The translations under genes and the position numbers were made by a program. DNA of 64,000 nt from Bradyrhizobium sp. SRS-191 (GTDB taxonomy: Bacteria; Pseudomonadota; Alphaproteobacteria; Rhizobiales; Xanthobacteraceae). Positions 29,716 to 38,571 of this stretch are shown piece by piece. Within the stretch, counting starts at the first letter, position 1; every line of letters begins with the position of its first letter. The notes under the pieces are model-generated. The model saw only the letters and a program-made list of their open reading frames with translations. It did no database searches and was not told where the DNA came from. The stretch lies in contig NZ_JANBVS010000022.1 of the NCBI RefSeq assembly GCF_024586915.1, positions 1-64,000 on the forward strand. The letters are read 5' to 3'.

Positions 29716-31041
29716 TCACTCCTTGCCCGCCTTCTCCGCTTCGTGGTCCTCCTTCAGGTGCCGCTTGCGGATCTGGTGCGTGGTGAACCAGATCAGCGCG
29801 ATCGCGACCGGCACGAAGGCGGCGGTGGCGAAAGTCGGATCGACGTGCAGGCCGGCGTCATGCGCGCCCTTGGCGAGATAGCCGAACAGGCTGACGACGT
29901 AATAGCCGATCGCGGCCACCGACAGGCCTTCGACGGTGCTCTGCAGGCGCAGTTGCAGCTTGGTGCGCTCGTTCATCGAGCGCAAGAGGTCGCGGTTCTG
30001 CTCCTCCAGCTCGACGTCGACGCGGGTGCGCAGGAGGTCGGCGGCGCGCGCCAGCTTGCGCGACAGATTGTCCTGCCGTCGCTCCAGCGTGTTGAGCGTG
30101 CGCATCGCCGGCGCGATGCGTCGCGACAGGAACGACGACCAGCTCGAATAGGGCGTGACCGGCTCGCCCTCGATCACGCTGAGCCGCGCCTGCACCAGGT
30201 CCCAATAGGCGCGGCTGGCGCCGAAGCGGAACAGCGAGCCGGTGGCGCCGCGCTCCAGCGACGCCGCGAGTTCGGTGAGTTCGTCGAGCAGGTGGTTGTT
30301 GATCTTCAGCGTCTCGGCGCCCTGCATCTCCGCCAGGACCTCGCCGAGCCGCCGCTCGATGCGATCGACCTGGGGCGCCAGCTCCAGCGCGGCGGGCAGG
30401 CCGAGCAGCGCCAGCGTCCGATAGGTCTCGAGCTCCAGCACGCGCTGCACCAGCGCGCCGAGGCGTTCGGGCGTCGGCCCCTCGATGCAGACGAGGATGC
30501 GGGTGAAGCCGTCGGCGTCGAGCCGGAAGTCAGAGGCGAGCGCGCCGATCGAGCCCTTGACGGCAACGAGCGCGAGACTGCTCTTGTCGAACAGCGCCTC
30601 CGCGCGCTTGACCGGATCGGTGGCGCTCTCGACCCCGAGCTTGACCGCGACCAGCAGCTCGCCCTTCAGCCTCAGCGACGCGATCAGCCCTTGCAGCTCC
30701 GGCGCGATCTCGCCGAAGGCGAGCTTCGGCGCATGGGCCGGCGGGCTCCAGATCCAGGTGAAGGTCGCGAACTCCGAATGCTGCTCCCAGCGCAGCCGCG
30801 CGGAGCCGATGACCACCTGATGATGCTTGATGCCCGGCTCCGGCGCCGGCGCGCCATGGCGGGCGCAGAACGAGGCGAGGCTGTCGCGATCGGCGTTCGC
30901 GCTGTCGGCTTTGGCCATGACGGCGAAGCGGATGACGGAGACCGGCTGCGTGAGCGGCGTGAACGGCCGCGCATGGACTTCGTTGAGCACGCTCTCGCGC
31001 AGGGAATGCTGGGTGAACGCGGACATGTCGAGCGCGGTCAT
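29716..31041 (-). CDS. DUF3422 family membrane protein
   Basis: This 441-residue protein matches DUF3422. The N-terminal region contains LRESVLNEVHARPFTPL, typical of the family, followed by a long soluble domain (about 30-365). Two hydrophobic segments near the C-terminus (SVAAIGYYVVSLFGYLAKGA and FVPVAIALIWFTTHQI) and a charged tail follow. The arrangement resembles CorA-type proteins, but no GMN motif is present and function is unknown. The ATG at 31041 has GGAG about 7 bases upstream; an ATG at 31026 is a second option. Confidence 0.87.
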   Translation of the reverse strand: MTALDMSAFTQHSLRESVLNEVHARPFTPLTQPVSVIRFAVMAKADSANADRDSLASFCARHGAPAPEPGIKHHQVVIGSARLRWEQHSEFATFTWIWSPPAHAPKLAFGEIAPELQGLIASLRLKGELLVAVKLGVESATDPVKRAEALFDKSSLALVAVKGSIGALASDFRLDADGFTRILVCIEGPTPERLGALVQRVLELETYRTLALLGLPAALELAPQVDRIERRLGEVLAEMQGAETLKINNHLLDELTELAASLERGATGSLFRFGASRAYWDLVQARLSVIEGEPVTPYSSWSSFLSRRIAPAMRTLNTLERRQDNLSRKLARAADLLRTRVDVELEEQNRDLLRSMNERTKLQLRLQSTVEGLSVAAIGYYVVSLFGYLAKGAHDAGLHVDPTFATAAFVPVAIALIWFTTHQIRKRHLKEDHEAEKAGKE

Positions 31042-31294
31042 GGACAAGCTCCGCGGCTCATGATGCGTCGGGCCGGTGGGGCGATCTGCTTCCATGGTCC
31101 CACCGCGATGCGCGACGCATCCGATGCCGTCACGCTTGAAATGATCACCCCCACCATTCCGCACTCCGCCTCCCCTTGGCTCCGCGCACGTCGCACGTGT
31201 TGCCACCACTGTAGCGCAATTCGATGACGACGCCACGGTTGGAGCGATGTGCACGGCCAGCGATGGCGCAGCGGCCCGCGCGACAACACCCGCC

Positions 31295-31406
31295 GTCGTC
31301 CCGGCGAAGGCCGGACCCATACCGCGTGATCTGTCGAGGGATGTCGCTGCCAGTTGCCTGCCTCATGCCCGCCGGTGGCTATGCGTCCCGGCGTTCGCCG
31401 GACGAC
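31295..31406. repeat. Palindromic intergenic repeat, type A, copy 1
   Basis: This 112-base element is bounded by GTCGTCCCGGCG and CGCCGGACGAC. The interior (CAGTTGCCTGCC, CCACCGG-complement) matches copy 2 at 63243 in reverse orientation. It lies in the 598-base gap 31042-31639, which otherwise holds only a second GC-rich stretch near 31455-31540 and the PQQ gene leader. The ends can fold as hairpins. Confidence 0.85.
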
Positions 31407-31639
31407 CGGCGTGGGCCACATCGCAGCTCCAATCGGACTCCTAAGCCGGAGCGATCGCCACACCCCTCCGCTCCCCGCAAGGGAATGGGAGCAATACTGC
31501 CGCTGGGGTTCCGCAGCCCCCATGCGCGGCGCACGCAGTTGTCACGTTGGGCGTGGTAGATCATAACAGCATCGTCTTTTCCGCCCATCGCCCGATGGCC
31601 GCTCACCCCATTCGTCTGCCCAAGCCCGACAGGACTCCC

Positions 31640-32944
31640 ATGACCACGCTTTCCTCCATCGTCGCGCGCGGTGTCGCGCTGGTTGGCAATGCGGCGCTGC
31701 AGTGGCGCAAATTGCAGGGGGACACGCCGGCGCCGGCATGGGGCGCCGCGCCGCAGATTCCGCAAGCCAAGCCGCAGGGGATGCTGCCGACCTTGAAGAT
31801 GCCGACGGCGCGGGGCTGGCGCGACGGCGAAAAGCCGGTGGCGGCGCCGGGGCTGAAGGTGAATGCGTTCGCGACCGGGCTCGACCATCCGCGCTGGATC
31901 TACGCGATGCCTGACAAGTCGGTGCTGATTGCGGAAGCGACGCAGGTGCCGAGCCCGGTGCGCAACATGTTCGGCTATGCGATGCAGGCGACGATGCGCC
32001 GCGCCGCAGCCCTCGGCGTCAGCGCCAACCGCATCACGCGGCTGGTCGATGCCGACGGCGACGGCACCGCCGAGCGGCGCAACGCGTTCATGGAGAATCT
32101 CAGCCAGCCGTTCGGCATGGCGCTGGTGGGCGACACCTTCTATGTCGGCAACACCGACGGCATCGTCGCCTTCCCCTACTCTGCCGGCGCCGAGCGCATC
32201 AGCGCGGCCGGCAAGCGTCTCACCACGTTCAAGCCGGGCGGGCACTGGACGCGCAGCCTGCTGGTCAGCCCCGACGGCACCAAGATCTATGCCGGCGTCG
32301 GCTCGCTCAGCAACATCGCCGAGCAGGGCATGGAGGTGGAGAAGGGCCGCGCCTGCATCTATGAGCTGGACATCGCGAGCGGCGCCTCGCGCATCTTCGC
32401 GGCCGGCCTGCGCAATGCGGTCGGGCTGGCGTTCGAGCCGTCGACGAAGGTGCTGTGGACCGTGGTCAACGAGCGCGACGGGCTCGGCGACGAGACGCCG
32501 CCGGACTACCTGACCTCAGTACGCGAGGGCGGCTTCTATGGCTGGCCGTATTGCTATTGGGGCAAGACGGTCGACGACCGCGTGCCGCAGGACCCCGCGC
32601 TGGTCGCCACCGCGCTGACGCCGGACTACGCGCTCGGCGGCCACACCGCCTCGCTCGGCCTGTGCTGGCTGCCGGCGGGCACCCTGCCCGGCTTCCCGCA
32701 GGGCATGGTGATCGGCCAGCACGGCTCGTGGAACCGCAGCAAACTGTCGGGCTACAAGGTCGTGTTCATCCCGTTCGAGAACGGCAAGCCGTCGGGCCCG
32801 GCGCGCGACATCCTCTCCGGCTTCCTCGCGCCCGACGAGAGCTTCTCCTATGGCCGCCCGGTCGGCGTGACGCTCGGCCCGGACGGCTCGCTGTTGGTCG
32901 CCGACGACGTCGGCAACTGCATCTGGCGGGTGACGGCGGCGTGA
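31640..32944 (+). CDS. PQQ-dependent sugar dehydrogenase-type beta-propeller protein
   Basis: This 434-residue protein has the six-bladed propeller pattern of soluble quinoprotein sugar dehydrogenases and L-sorbosone dehydrogenases. Landmarks are LDHPRWIYAMPDKSVLIAEA, GHWTRSLLVSPDGTKIYAGV, RNAVGLAFEPSTKVLWTVVN, REGGFYGWPYCYWG and SYGRPVGVTLGPDGSLLVAD. It probably oxidises an aldose or related sugar with PQQ in the periplasm, though no convincing cleavable signal peptide is seen. I place the start at 31640 because AGGACTCCC precedes it; the frame is open to 31547. Confidence 0.85.
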   Translation: MTTLSSIVARGVALVGNAALQWRKLQGDTPAPAWGAAPQIPQAKPQGMLPTLKMPTARGWRDGEKPVAAPGLKVNAFATGLDHPRWIYAMPDKSVLIAEATQVPSPVRNMFGYAMQATMRRAAALGVSANRITRLVDADGDGTAERRNAFMENLSQPFGMALVGDTFYVGNTDGIVAFPYSAGAERISAAGKRLTTFKPGGHWTRSLLVSPDGTKIYAGVGSLSNIAEQGMEVEKGRACIYELDIASGASRIFAAGLRNAVGLAFEPSTKVLWTVVNERDGLGDETPPDYLTSVREGGFYGWPYCYWGKTVDDRVPQDPALVATALTPDYALGGHTASLGLCWLPAGTLPGFPQGMVIGQHGSWNRSKLSGYKVVFIPFENGKPSGPARDILSGFLAPDESFSYGRPVGVTLGPDGSLLVADDVGNCIWRVTAA

Positions 32945-33051
32945 GCAGGCACCCGCGCTGAGATCTGTCGGACGAGCCGGCCACAGCGACTTCATTTGAC
33001 CTCTAACCGATGGGGAGAGGTGGTCCTCGTCCCGCGCCATCGCATGCCTGG

Positions 33052-33297
33052 TTAGTCGTGGCCGTAATATTGGCGATTGCAGTAGCGCCGGCCGGCTTCG
33101 CGGCGTTGCGCCTGCACGGCCGGCGAGGCATTGGCGGGCGTGAAGAAGCCGCCGTTCACGAGCTGCAGGCAGCGGATGTAGTCCTTGTTCTGCAGCCACT
33201 CCCAGCCGGCATTGGCCGGCGAAGCCGGGGCTGACGCGAGCAGGCCGGCGGTCGCAACGATGGCTGCGGCGGCGAGGAGGCGAAGGCTGGAGATCAT
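33052..33297 (-). CDS. Small exported protein
   Basis: This 81-residue protein has a clear signal peptide (MISSLRLLAAAAIVATAGLL, cleavage near SPANA) and a 50-residue mature part, GWEWLQNKDYIRCLQLVNGG followed by a basic Tyr/Arg-rich tail with two Cys (residues near 43 and 73). No family is recognised. AAGGGA precedes the start. The upstream frame is open but not coding in character. Confidence 0.75.
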   Translation of the reverse strand: MISSLRLLAAAAIVATAGLLASAPASPANAGWEWLQNKDYIRCLQLVNGGFFTPANASPAVQAQRREAGRRYCNRQYYGHD

Positions 33298-33510
33298 GAC
33301 CGTGTCCCTTGTTGCTTGAGGCTGCACTGTGCAGCCGATGCGGGGATCATGACGCCGGCGGCGCACGGCGTCCGTGACGGTCCGCACACAGGGGTGACGC
33401 ACCTCGCGCGCCGGCACGCGGTGACGTGAGCGCCTGCGGCGAGCTGCTGGGGAACCCGGCTCTGACAGGGCCGTTGTCGCCGGGACAGCAATCACCCCGA
33501 GGAGAGAGCC

Positions 33511-33684
33511 ATGGCCGACAACGTCAATCCGAACCAGAAGCAGCCCGGCGAGAAGCAGGAAGGGCAGTATCACTATAATCCTGGCAATCAGTCGGGGAAG
33601 ACGATCGATGTGGGCAAGCCGGAGGGCGAGCAGGTCAACAACAAGGACCGCATCGAGCAGCGCGAGGAGCCGCAGTCGCGGTGA
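33511..33684 (+). CDS. Very small hydrophilic protein (57 residues)
   Basis: Reading from the ATG at 33511 gives a 57-residue, strongly hydrophilic protein: MADNVNPNQKQPGEKQEGQY, then a Gly/Asn/Lys-rich middle, then NNKDRIEQREEPQSR. GAGGAGAGAGCC directly precedes the ATG and is a good ribosome site. It contains no Cys or Trp and almost no hydrophobic residues, so it is probably disordered. It resembles small stress-type or general hydrophilins by composition only. A palindromic repeat begins 22 bases after its stop. Confidence 0.7.
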   Translation: MADNVNPNQKQPGEKQEGQYHYNPGNQSGKTIDVGKPEGEQVNNKDRIEQREEPQSR

Positions 33685-33705
33685 GATCTCTGGACCTCAC
33701 TTCTC

Positions 33706-33820
33706 GTCATGTCCGGGCTTGACCCGCCTGCGCGGCCGCAGCCGCTTCGGCGCGGCGAAGGCCCGGGCATCCATCTTCTTGCGAAAAGTGATGGATGGCC
33801 GGGTCAAGCCCGGCCATGAC
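33706..33820. repeat. Palindromic intergenic repeat, type B
   Basis: This 115-base element is bounded by GTCATGTCCGGGCTTGACCC and its near-complement CGGGTCAAGCCCGGCCATGAC. It lies between the 3' ends of two convergent genes and could terminate both. The end sequences differ from type A. Confidence 0.8.
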
Positions 33821-33836
33821 TCTGAGAGATCACGGC

Positions 33837-34652
33837 CTACCCCTCCAGCAAGAACGCCAGCGCCTCATCGCACGGCGCCTCGACCTTCATCGACAACAGA
33901 TCATCAGCCCGCGTGCGGCCGAGGTTGACGGCGGCGATGGGGATGTTGCGGTCGGCGGCGGCCCGGACGAACCGGAAGCCGGAATAGACCATCAGCGAGG
34001 TGCCGACGACGAGCATCGCATCGGCCTGATCGACGTGATCGCGCGCGGTCGCGACGACGTCGCGCGGCACGGTTTCCCCGAAGAACACCACGTCGGGCTT
34101 GAGGATGCCGCCGCAGGCGCGGCAGGCCGGCACGGTGAAATCAGCGAAATCGACGCCGTCCAGATCCGCATCGCCATCGGGCGCGGAGGCCGCGTCATGC
34201 GCGAGCCAATGCGGATTGGCATGCGCCAGTTCATCCTGGAACGCGGCGCGCGACAAGGTCGCGCCGCAGCCCATGCAGCGCACCCGATCGAGCCGGCCGT
34301 GCAGATCGATGACGTTGCTGGCGCCGGCGGCCTGATGCAGGCGGTCGACGTTCTGCGTCACCAGCAGCGAGCTCTTGCCCTGCGCCTCCAGCCGCGCCAG
34401 CGCGCGATGGGCGCCGTTCGGCTGCGCGCGGCCGAAGCGGCGCCAGCCCACCATGCTGCGCGCCCAATAGCGGCGGCGGGTGTCGTCGGCGCCCATGAAG
34501 GCCTGGTAGGTCACCGGCGGCGTGCGTTTCCACTGGCCGTCGGTGTCGCGGTAATCGGGAATGCCGGAATTGGTGCTGCAGCCCGCGCCGGTGAGAACGA
34601 CGATACGGCTGTGACTGTCGAGGAAGGATTTGAGCGCTGAGGGATCGACCAT
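33837..34652 (-). CDS. Sir2-family NAD-dependent protein deacylase
   Basis: This protein of about 271 residues has the sirtuin Rossmann motif VVLTGAGCSTNSGIPDYRD, the TQNVDRLHQAAG motif, and the catalytic His in VIDLHGRLDRVRC. A four-Cys zinc site (CMGC and CRAC) and the NAD-site segments FFGE and VVGTSLMVYSGF are also present. It would remove acyl groups from lysines using NAD. Possible starts are the ATGs at 34652 and 34664, neither with a strong ribosome site; a longer form from 34727 is less likely. Divergent from the 50-residue protein downstream. Confidence 0.92.
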   Translation of the reverse strand: MVDPSALKSFLDSHSRIVVLTGAGCSTNSGIPDYRDTDGQWKRTPPVTYQAFMGADDTRRRYWARSMVGWRRFGRAQPNGAHRALARLEAQGKSSLLVTQNVDRLHQAAGASNVIDLHGRLDRVRCMGCGATLSRAAFQDELAHANPHWLAHDAASAPDGDADLDGVDFADFTVPACRACGGILKPDVVFFGETVPRDVVATARDHVDQADAMLVVGTSLMVYSGFRFVRAAADRNIPIAAVNLGRTRADDLLSMKVEAPCDEALAFLLEG

Positions 34653-34765
34653 GGCCTCGCACATGTAGTCGCCGGAACCGGCCTGCGCCAGACCGTCGCA
34701 GCGCCGGGCGATTGCGCTCTGAACCATTGCGGACGACCGGTCTTATCCTCGCGGGAGGACCTGCG

Positions 34766-34918
34766 ATGACGCCACGCAACGGACACGACCGCGGCCTTTG
34801 GCCGCTGGAGGAGCTCGACGAGGACGCGCCTGTCGAGGAGGGACGCGACCTTGCCAACGGCGAAGGCGGCGACATCGAGCTGCCGCTCACGCCGGACGAT
34901 CTCGCCGAGGACGACTAA
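34766..34918 (+). CDS. Small acidic protein (50 residues)
   Basis: This 50-residue protein starts MTPRNGHDRGLWPLEELDED and ends LPLTPDDLAEDD. It is acidic and likely unstructured. GGGAGG lies 7 bases before the ATG, supporting translation. It is divergent from the sirtuin and its stop is 3 bases from that of the PuuE-like gene on the other strand. Function unknown. Confidence 0.6.
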   Translation: MTPRNGHDRGLWPLEELDEDAPVEEGRDLANGEGGDIELPLTPDDLAEDD

Positions 34919-34921
34919 GCC

Positions 34922-35827
34922 TCAGTCCGGCGGCGGCACCGTCGCGAGCCAGTGCCGGGCGATGTCGGCGCGCGGCGCGATCCACGCCGCACCGCTGCCG
35001 GTGATGTGCGCGAGAATGCGATCGAGCGCGCCGATCCGGCCGGGCCGGCCGATCATGCGCAGATGCAGTCCGATCGAGAGCATCTTCGGCGCCGTCGCGC
35101 CTTCGCGCACGAGCCAGTCGAAGGCGTCGATGACGTAGTCGGCGAAATCGGCGCCCCGGAAGCGCGAGCCGTTGAAAAACTGCATGTCATTGCTGTCGAA
35201 CGCGTAAGGCAGCACGAGATGCGGCCGGCCGGCGACCTCGACGTAATACGGCAGATCATCGTTATAGGCGTCGCTGTCGTAGAGGAAACCGCCTTGCTCG
35301 ACCAGCAGCCGGCGCGTGCTCGGCGAGCTCGCCGAGCGCGTGTGCCAGCCGAGCGGCGGCTTGCCCGTGACGCGCTTGATCGTGTCGACGGTGCGCGCGA
35401 TCACGCGACGCTCCTCGGCCTCTTCCATGCCGGCATGGCTTTCCCAGCGCCAACCATGCGCTGAGATCTCGTGGCCGCGTGCGACCGCATCGCGGGCGAG
35501 TGCGGGCGAACGCTCCACCGCGCGGCCGCAGGCGCTGACGGTGACCTTGACCGCGTGGGCGTCGAACAGATCCATGATCCGCCACCACGCGGCGCGCGTG
35601 CCGTATTCGAAATGGCTGTCGATGCAGGGATCAGGGCCGTCCAGCCGGTGCACGACCTCGTAGATCGCCTCGTTACCAGCATCGCCGTCGGAGATGGAGA
35701 ATTCCGAGCCCTCTTCGAAATTCACCACCAGTGACACCGCGACGCGCGCGTTGTCAGGCCAATGCGGATGCGGCGGCTTGCCGGCATAGCCAACGAGATC
35801 ACGGCGGAAGGCGGATCGTGAGCTCAT
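34922..35827 (-). CDS. PuuE-like polysaccharide deacetylase/allantoinase family protein
   Basis: This 301-residue protein belongs to the NodB/PuuE branch. The N-terminus DLVGYAGKPPHPHWPDNARV and the segment VVNFEEGSEFSISDGD are typical of PuuE-type allantoinases, and the metal-site motif is HGWRWESHAGM. These enzymes hydrolyse allantoin or related amidated ring compounds rather than sugars. It is the fifth gene of an operon with a PotABCD-like importer, starting 4 bases after the permease stop. The imported substrate is therefore probably what it acts on, for example a hydantoin or ureide. Activity is inferred. Confidence 0.85.
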   Translation of the reverse strand: MSSRSAFRRDLVGYAGKPPHPHWPDNARVAVSLVVNFEEGSEFSISDGDAGNEAIYEVVHRLDGPDPCIDSHFEYGTRAAWWRIMDLFDAHAVKVTVSACGRAVERSPALARDAVARGHEISAHGWRWESHAGMEEAEERRVIARTVDTIKRVTGKPPLGWHTRSASSPSTRRLLVEQGGFLYDSDAYNDDLPYYVEVAGRPHLVLPYAFDSNDMQFFNGSRFRGADFADYVIDAFDWLVREGATAPKMLSIGLHLRMIGRPGRIGALDRILAHITGSGAAWIAPRADIARHWLATVPPPD

Positions 35828-35831
35828 GCGA

Positions 35832-36632
35832 TCAATCCGCGGTTCCGGCCATGCGGTGCAGCCCGACCAGGCGATCGCTGATCAGCAGCAGCACGAGTGT
35901 GCCGGCGAGAATGAGGGTGGAGAGCGCGGCGAGCGTCGGATCGGGCGCCTCCTCGATATATTGCAGCATGCGGATCGGCAGCGTCTTGGAGCGCACGTCG
36001 GTGAGGAAGATCGAGACCGGATAATTGTCAAACGAAGCCAGCAGGCTGAACAGGCCCGATATCAGGAACGACGGCGCCAGCGCCGGCACCATCACTCTGA
36101 TCACGCTGCCGGCATAGGTGCAGCCGAGCGTGCGCGCGGCCTCGATCAGCGTGAAGTCGAAGCGCGACAACCCGGCGATCATGGTGCGAGCGACGTAAGG
36201 CAACGTCACCACGAGATGCGCCACCAGCAGCGCGCTCCAGGTCGCGGTGAAACCGATCATGCGGAAGTATTGCAGCAGCGCGATGCCGAGCACGAGGCCG
36301 GGCATCATCAAGGGCGACACCAGCAGCGTGCCGAGTGCGGTGGCTCCCGGCAGCTTGCCACGGGCAATCGCGATCGCGGCAAGCGTGCCGGCGACCAGCG
36401 ACAGCGCGGTCGAGAGCAGCGCGATCTGCAGCGACAGGAACAGCGACGGCCAGAAGCCGTCGAGCCGGCCGATGCGGCCATACCAGCGCAGCGACGCGCC
36501 GGACAGCGGCAGGTCGAACACCGGCGTCGGTGAGAACGATGCGGCGGCGATGACGGCGAGCGGCAGCACCAGGAACAGCGCCAGGCCGATCGCGAGCACC
36601 CAACAAACGACGATCGCTGCACGCGTCATCAT
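35832..36632 (-). CDS. ABC transporter permease (PotC-like)
   Basis: This 266-residue inner-membrane permease has six hydrophobic segments. The EAA-loop motif is IEAARTLGCTYAGSVIRVMVPAL, where the permease contacts the ATPase. It resembles the spermidine/putrescine family PotC subunit. The start at 36632 overlaps the PotB-like stop by 4 bases. Partner permease, ATPase and binding protein lie immediately upstream. Confidence 0.94.
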   Translation of the reverse strand: MMTRAAIVVCWVLAIGLALFLVLPLAVIAAASFSPTPVFDLPLSGASLRWYGRIGRLDGFWPSLFLSLQIALLSTALSLVAGTLAAIAIARGKLPGATALGTLLVSPLMMPGLVLGIALLQYFRMIGFTATWSALLVAHLVVTLPYVARTMIAGLSRFDFTLIEAARTLGCTYAGSVIRVMVPALAPSFLISGLFSLLASFDNYPVSIFLTDVRSKTLPIRMLQYIEEAPDPTLAALSTLILAGTLVLLLISDRLVGLHRMAGTAD

Positions 36633-37495
36633 TTCGGCTCCCGTGACAACAGCGTGCTGAGGGCTACGACGACGACCGCAATCGCCAGCAGCACCACGCC
36701 GGCCGCGGCGCCGAAGCCGGGGTCGCGCGCCAGGAGATAGGCCTTGGCGATGGTGGTCGCGAGCGTCGGATATTTCTCGCCGATCAGCAGCGTCGGTACG
36801 ACATAGGCGGACACCGAGAGCGAGAACACCAGCGCGACACCGGCGATGATGCCGGGCAAGGTCAGCGGCAGGATGACACGAAGGAACACCACGGCCGGCG
36901 AGGCGCCGAGCGTGGCCGCGGCTTCCGCATAGCGGCCGTCGAGCTGCGCCACCACGGCGTAGATCGGCAGCACCATGAACGGCAGGAAGATGTTGACGGC
37001 GCCGATGATCAGCGCGGTCTGGGTGAAGATCATCCGGATCGGGTCCTCGATGATCCCGAGTGCGATCAGCACCGTGTTGATGAGGCCGTCGCTGCGCAAC
37101 AGGATCGTCCAGGCGAAGGCCTTGACGATCACCGAGGCCGCGAGTGGCAGGAACAAGGTGGCGAGCAGGGCCGACCGTAACGGTCCGCGCGCACGCGCCA
37201 GCGCGAAGGCGGCGGGATAGGAGATGACGAAGGCGATCAGCGTCGTCAGCAGGCCGAGCCGCAGCGAATTCCAGATGACACCGAGATAATAGGGCGTGCC
37301 GAGCAGCCGGACATAATGTGCCGTGGTGGGGCCGCCCTTGGAATCGAGCACGCTGACACCGAGCAGCAGCGCCAGCGGCAGCACGAACACCACCGCAATG
37401 ATCAGCACGGAAGGCGCGACGAAGCCGAGGGCGGCGAGCCGCTCGCGATCCGGCGCAGGCTTGACGACGGGCGCTGATAGCACGGCTTCGGTCAT
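36629..37495 (-). CDS. ABC transporter permease (PotB-like)
   Basis: This 288-residue permease has six transmembrane segments and the EAA-type loop AEAAATLGASPAVVFLRVIL. It pairs with the PotC-like subunit to form the membrane channel. It overlaps the ATPase gene by 4 bases (ATGA), so the operon is translationally coupled. Confidence 0.94.
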   Translation of the reverse strand: MTEAVLSAPVVKPAPDRERLAALGFVAPSVLIIAVVFVLPLALLLGVSVLDSKGGPTTAHYVRLLGTPYYLGVIWNSLRLGLLTTLIAFVISYPAAFALARARGPLRSALLATLFLPLAASVIVKAFAWTILLRSDGLINTVLIALGIIEDPIRMIFTQTALIIGAVNIFLPFMVLPIYAVVAQLDGRYAEAAATLGASPAVVFLRVILPLTLPGIIAGVALVFSLSVSAYVVPTLLIGEKYPTLATTIAKAYLLARDPGFGAAAGVVLLAIAVVVVALSTLLSREPK

Positions 37496-38571
37496 GGCGC
37501 GGCCTCCGCGGCGAAGGCGAAGGTCTCCGCCACCGGCCAGGCGAAGCGGACCTCGTCATGCACGCGCGGCACCTCGGCCTCGCGCCCGGATAGTTCGGCC
37601 AACAAGCTGGCGCCTGCGCCGGCGTCGACATCGACGAGCGTGCGCGAGCCCTGGAACACGACCGAGCGCACGCGGCCGGCCGCGGAGTTCGCGCCGGCGT
37701 CAGCGCCGAGCCGGAGCTGCTCCGGCCGCGTCGCCACGATCACCGAGGCGCCCGGCTGGAACGCACCGCGGGCCGACAGCCGCCCGACCGGCGTCACGAC
37801 TTCGACCATGCCGTCCTGCGCGCCGACCACCTGTCCCGCGATGCGCGTCGACAGGCCGACGAAGTTCAGCGCGAACAGGCTCGCCGGTCGCGCATACAGC
37901 TCGCGCGGTGCGGCGAGCTGCTCGATACGGCCCTTGTTCATGACGGCGACGCGGTCCGACATCGTGAGCGCCTCGTCCTGGTCGTGGGTGACGAAGATCG
38001 CCGTCGCCTTGACCTCCTGCAGCAGGCGGCGCAGCTCGACCTGCATCTCCTCGCGCAGCTTGCGATCGAGCGCCGACAGCGCCTCGTCGAACAGCAGCAC
38101 GTCCGGCTCGACCGCGATCGCACGCGCCAGGGCGACGCGCTGCTGCTGGCCGCCCGACAAAGCCGAGATGCGGCGGCCGCCGAGATGGCCGAGCTTGACC
38201 AGCGCCAGCGCCCGCCGGACCGCAAGATCGATCTCCGCCTTGGGCGTGCCGCGCACCTTCAGCCCGAAGGCGACGTTGCCGGCGACGGTGAGATGCGGAA
38301 ACAGCGCGTAGTTCTGGAACACGACTCCGACATTGCGCCGGTGCGGCGGCACATGGGTGACGTCGCGCCCGGCAAGAGCGATCGTCCCTGTGTCCGGCGG
38401 GGCGAGACCGGCGATCGCACGCAGCAGCGTGGTCTTGCCGCAGCCGGACGGGCCGAGCAGCGTGACAAGTTCACCGCGGCGGATGGTGAGGTCGACGCGT
38501 TCGAGCACGGTCGCCGCACCATAGCGCTTGGAAACTCCGCTGATGACGAGATGCGGCGCAGCCTCGCTCAT
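37492..38571 (-). CDS. ABC transporter ATP-binding protein (PotA-like)
   Basis: This 359-residue ATPase has Walker A GPSGCGKTTLLR near residue 40, Q-loop VVFQNYALFP, signature LSGGQQQRVALARAIAV, Walker B VLLFDEALSALDRK and H-loop FVTHDQDEAL. The C-terminal TOBE-like domain (about 240-359) is typical of PotA/UgpC ATPases. The usual Pro after the Walker B Glu is Ala here, which is tolerated in the family. It energises the PotBC-like permease. Confidence 0.95.
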   Translation of the reverse strand: MSEAAPHLVISGVSKRYGAATVLERVDLTIRRGELVTLLGPSGCGKTTLLRAIAGLAPPDTGTIALAGRDVTHVPPHRRNVGVVFQNYALFPHLTVAGNVAFGLKVRGTPKAEIDLAVRRALALVKLGHLGGRRISALSGGQQQRVALARAIAVEPDVLLFDEALSALDRKLREEMQVELRRLLQEVKATAIFVTHDQDEALTMSDRVAVMNKGRIEQLAAPRELYARPASLFALNFVGLSTRIAGQVVGAQDGMVEVVTPVGRLSARGAFQPGASVIVATRPEQLRLGADAGANSAAGRVRSVVFQGSRTLVDVDAGAGASLLAELSGREAEVPRVHDEVRFAWPVAETFAFAAEAAP

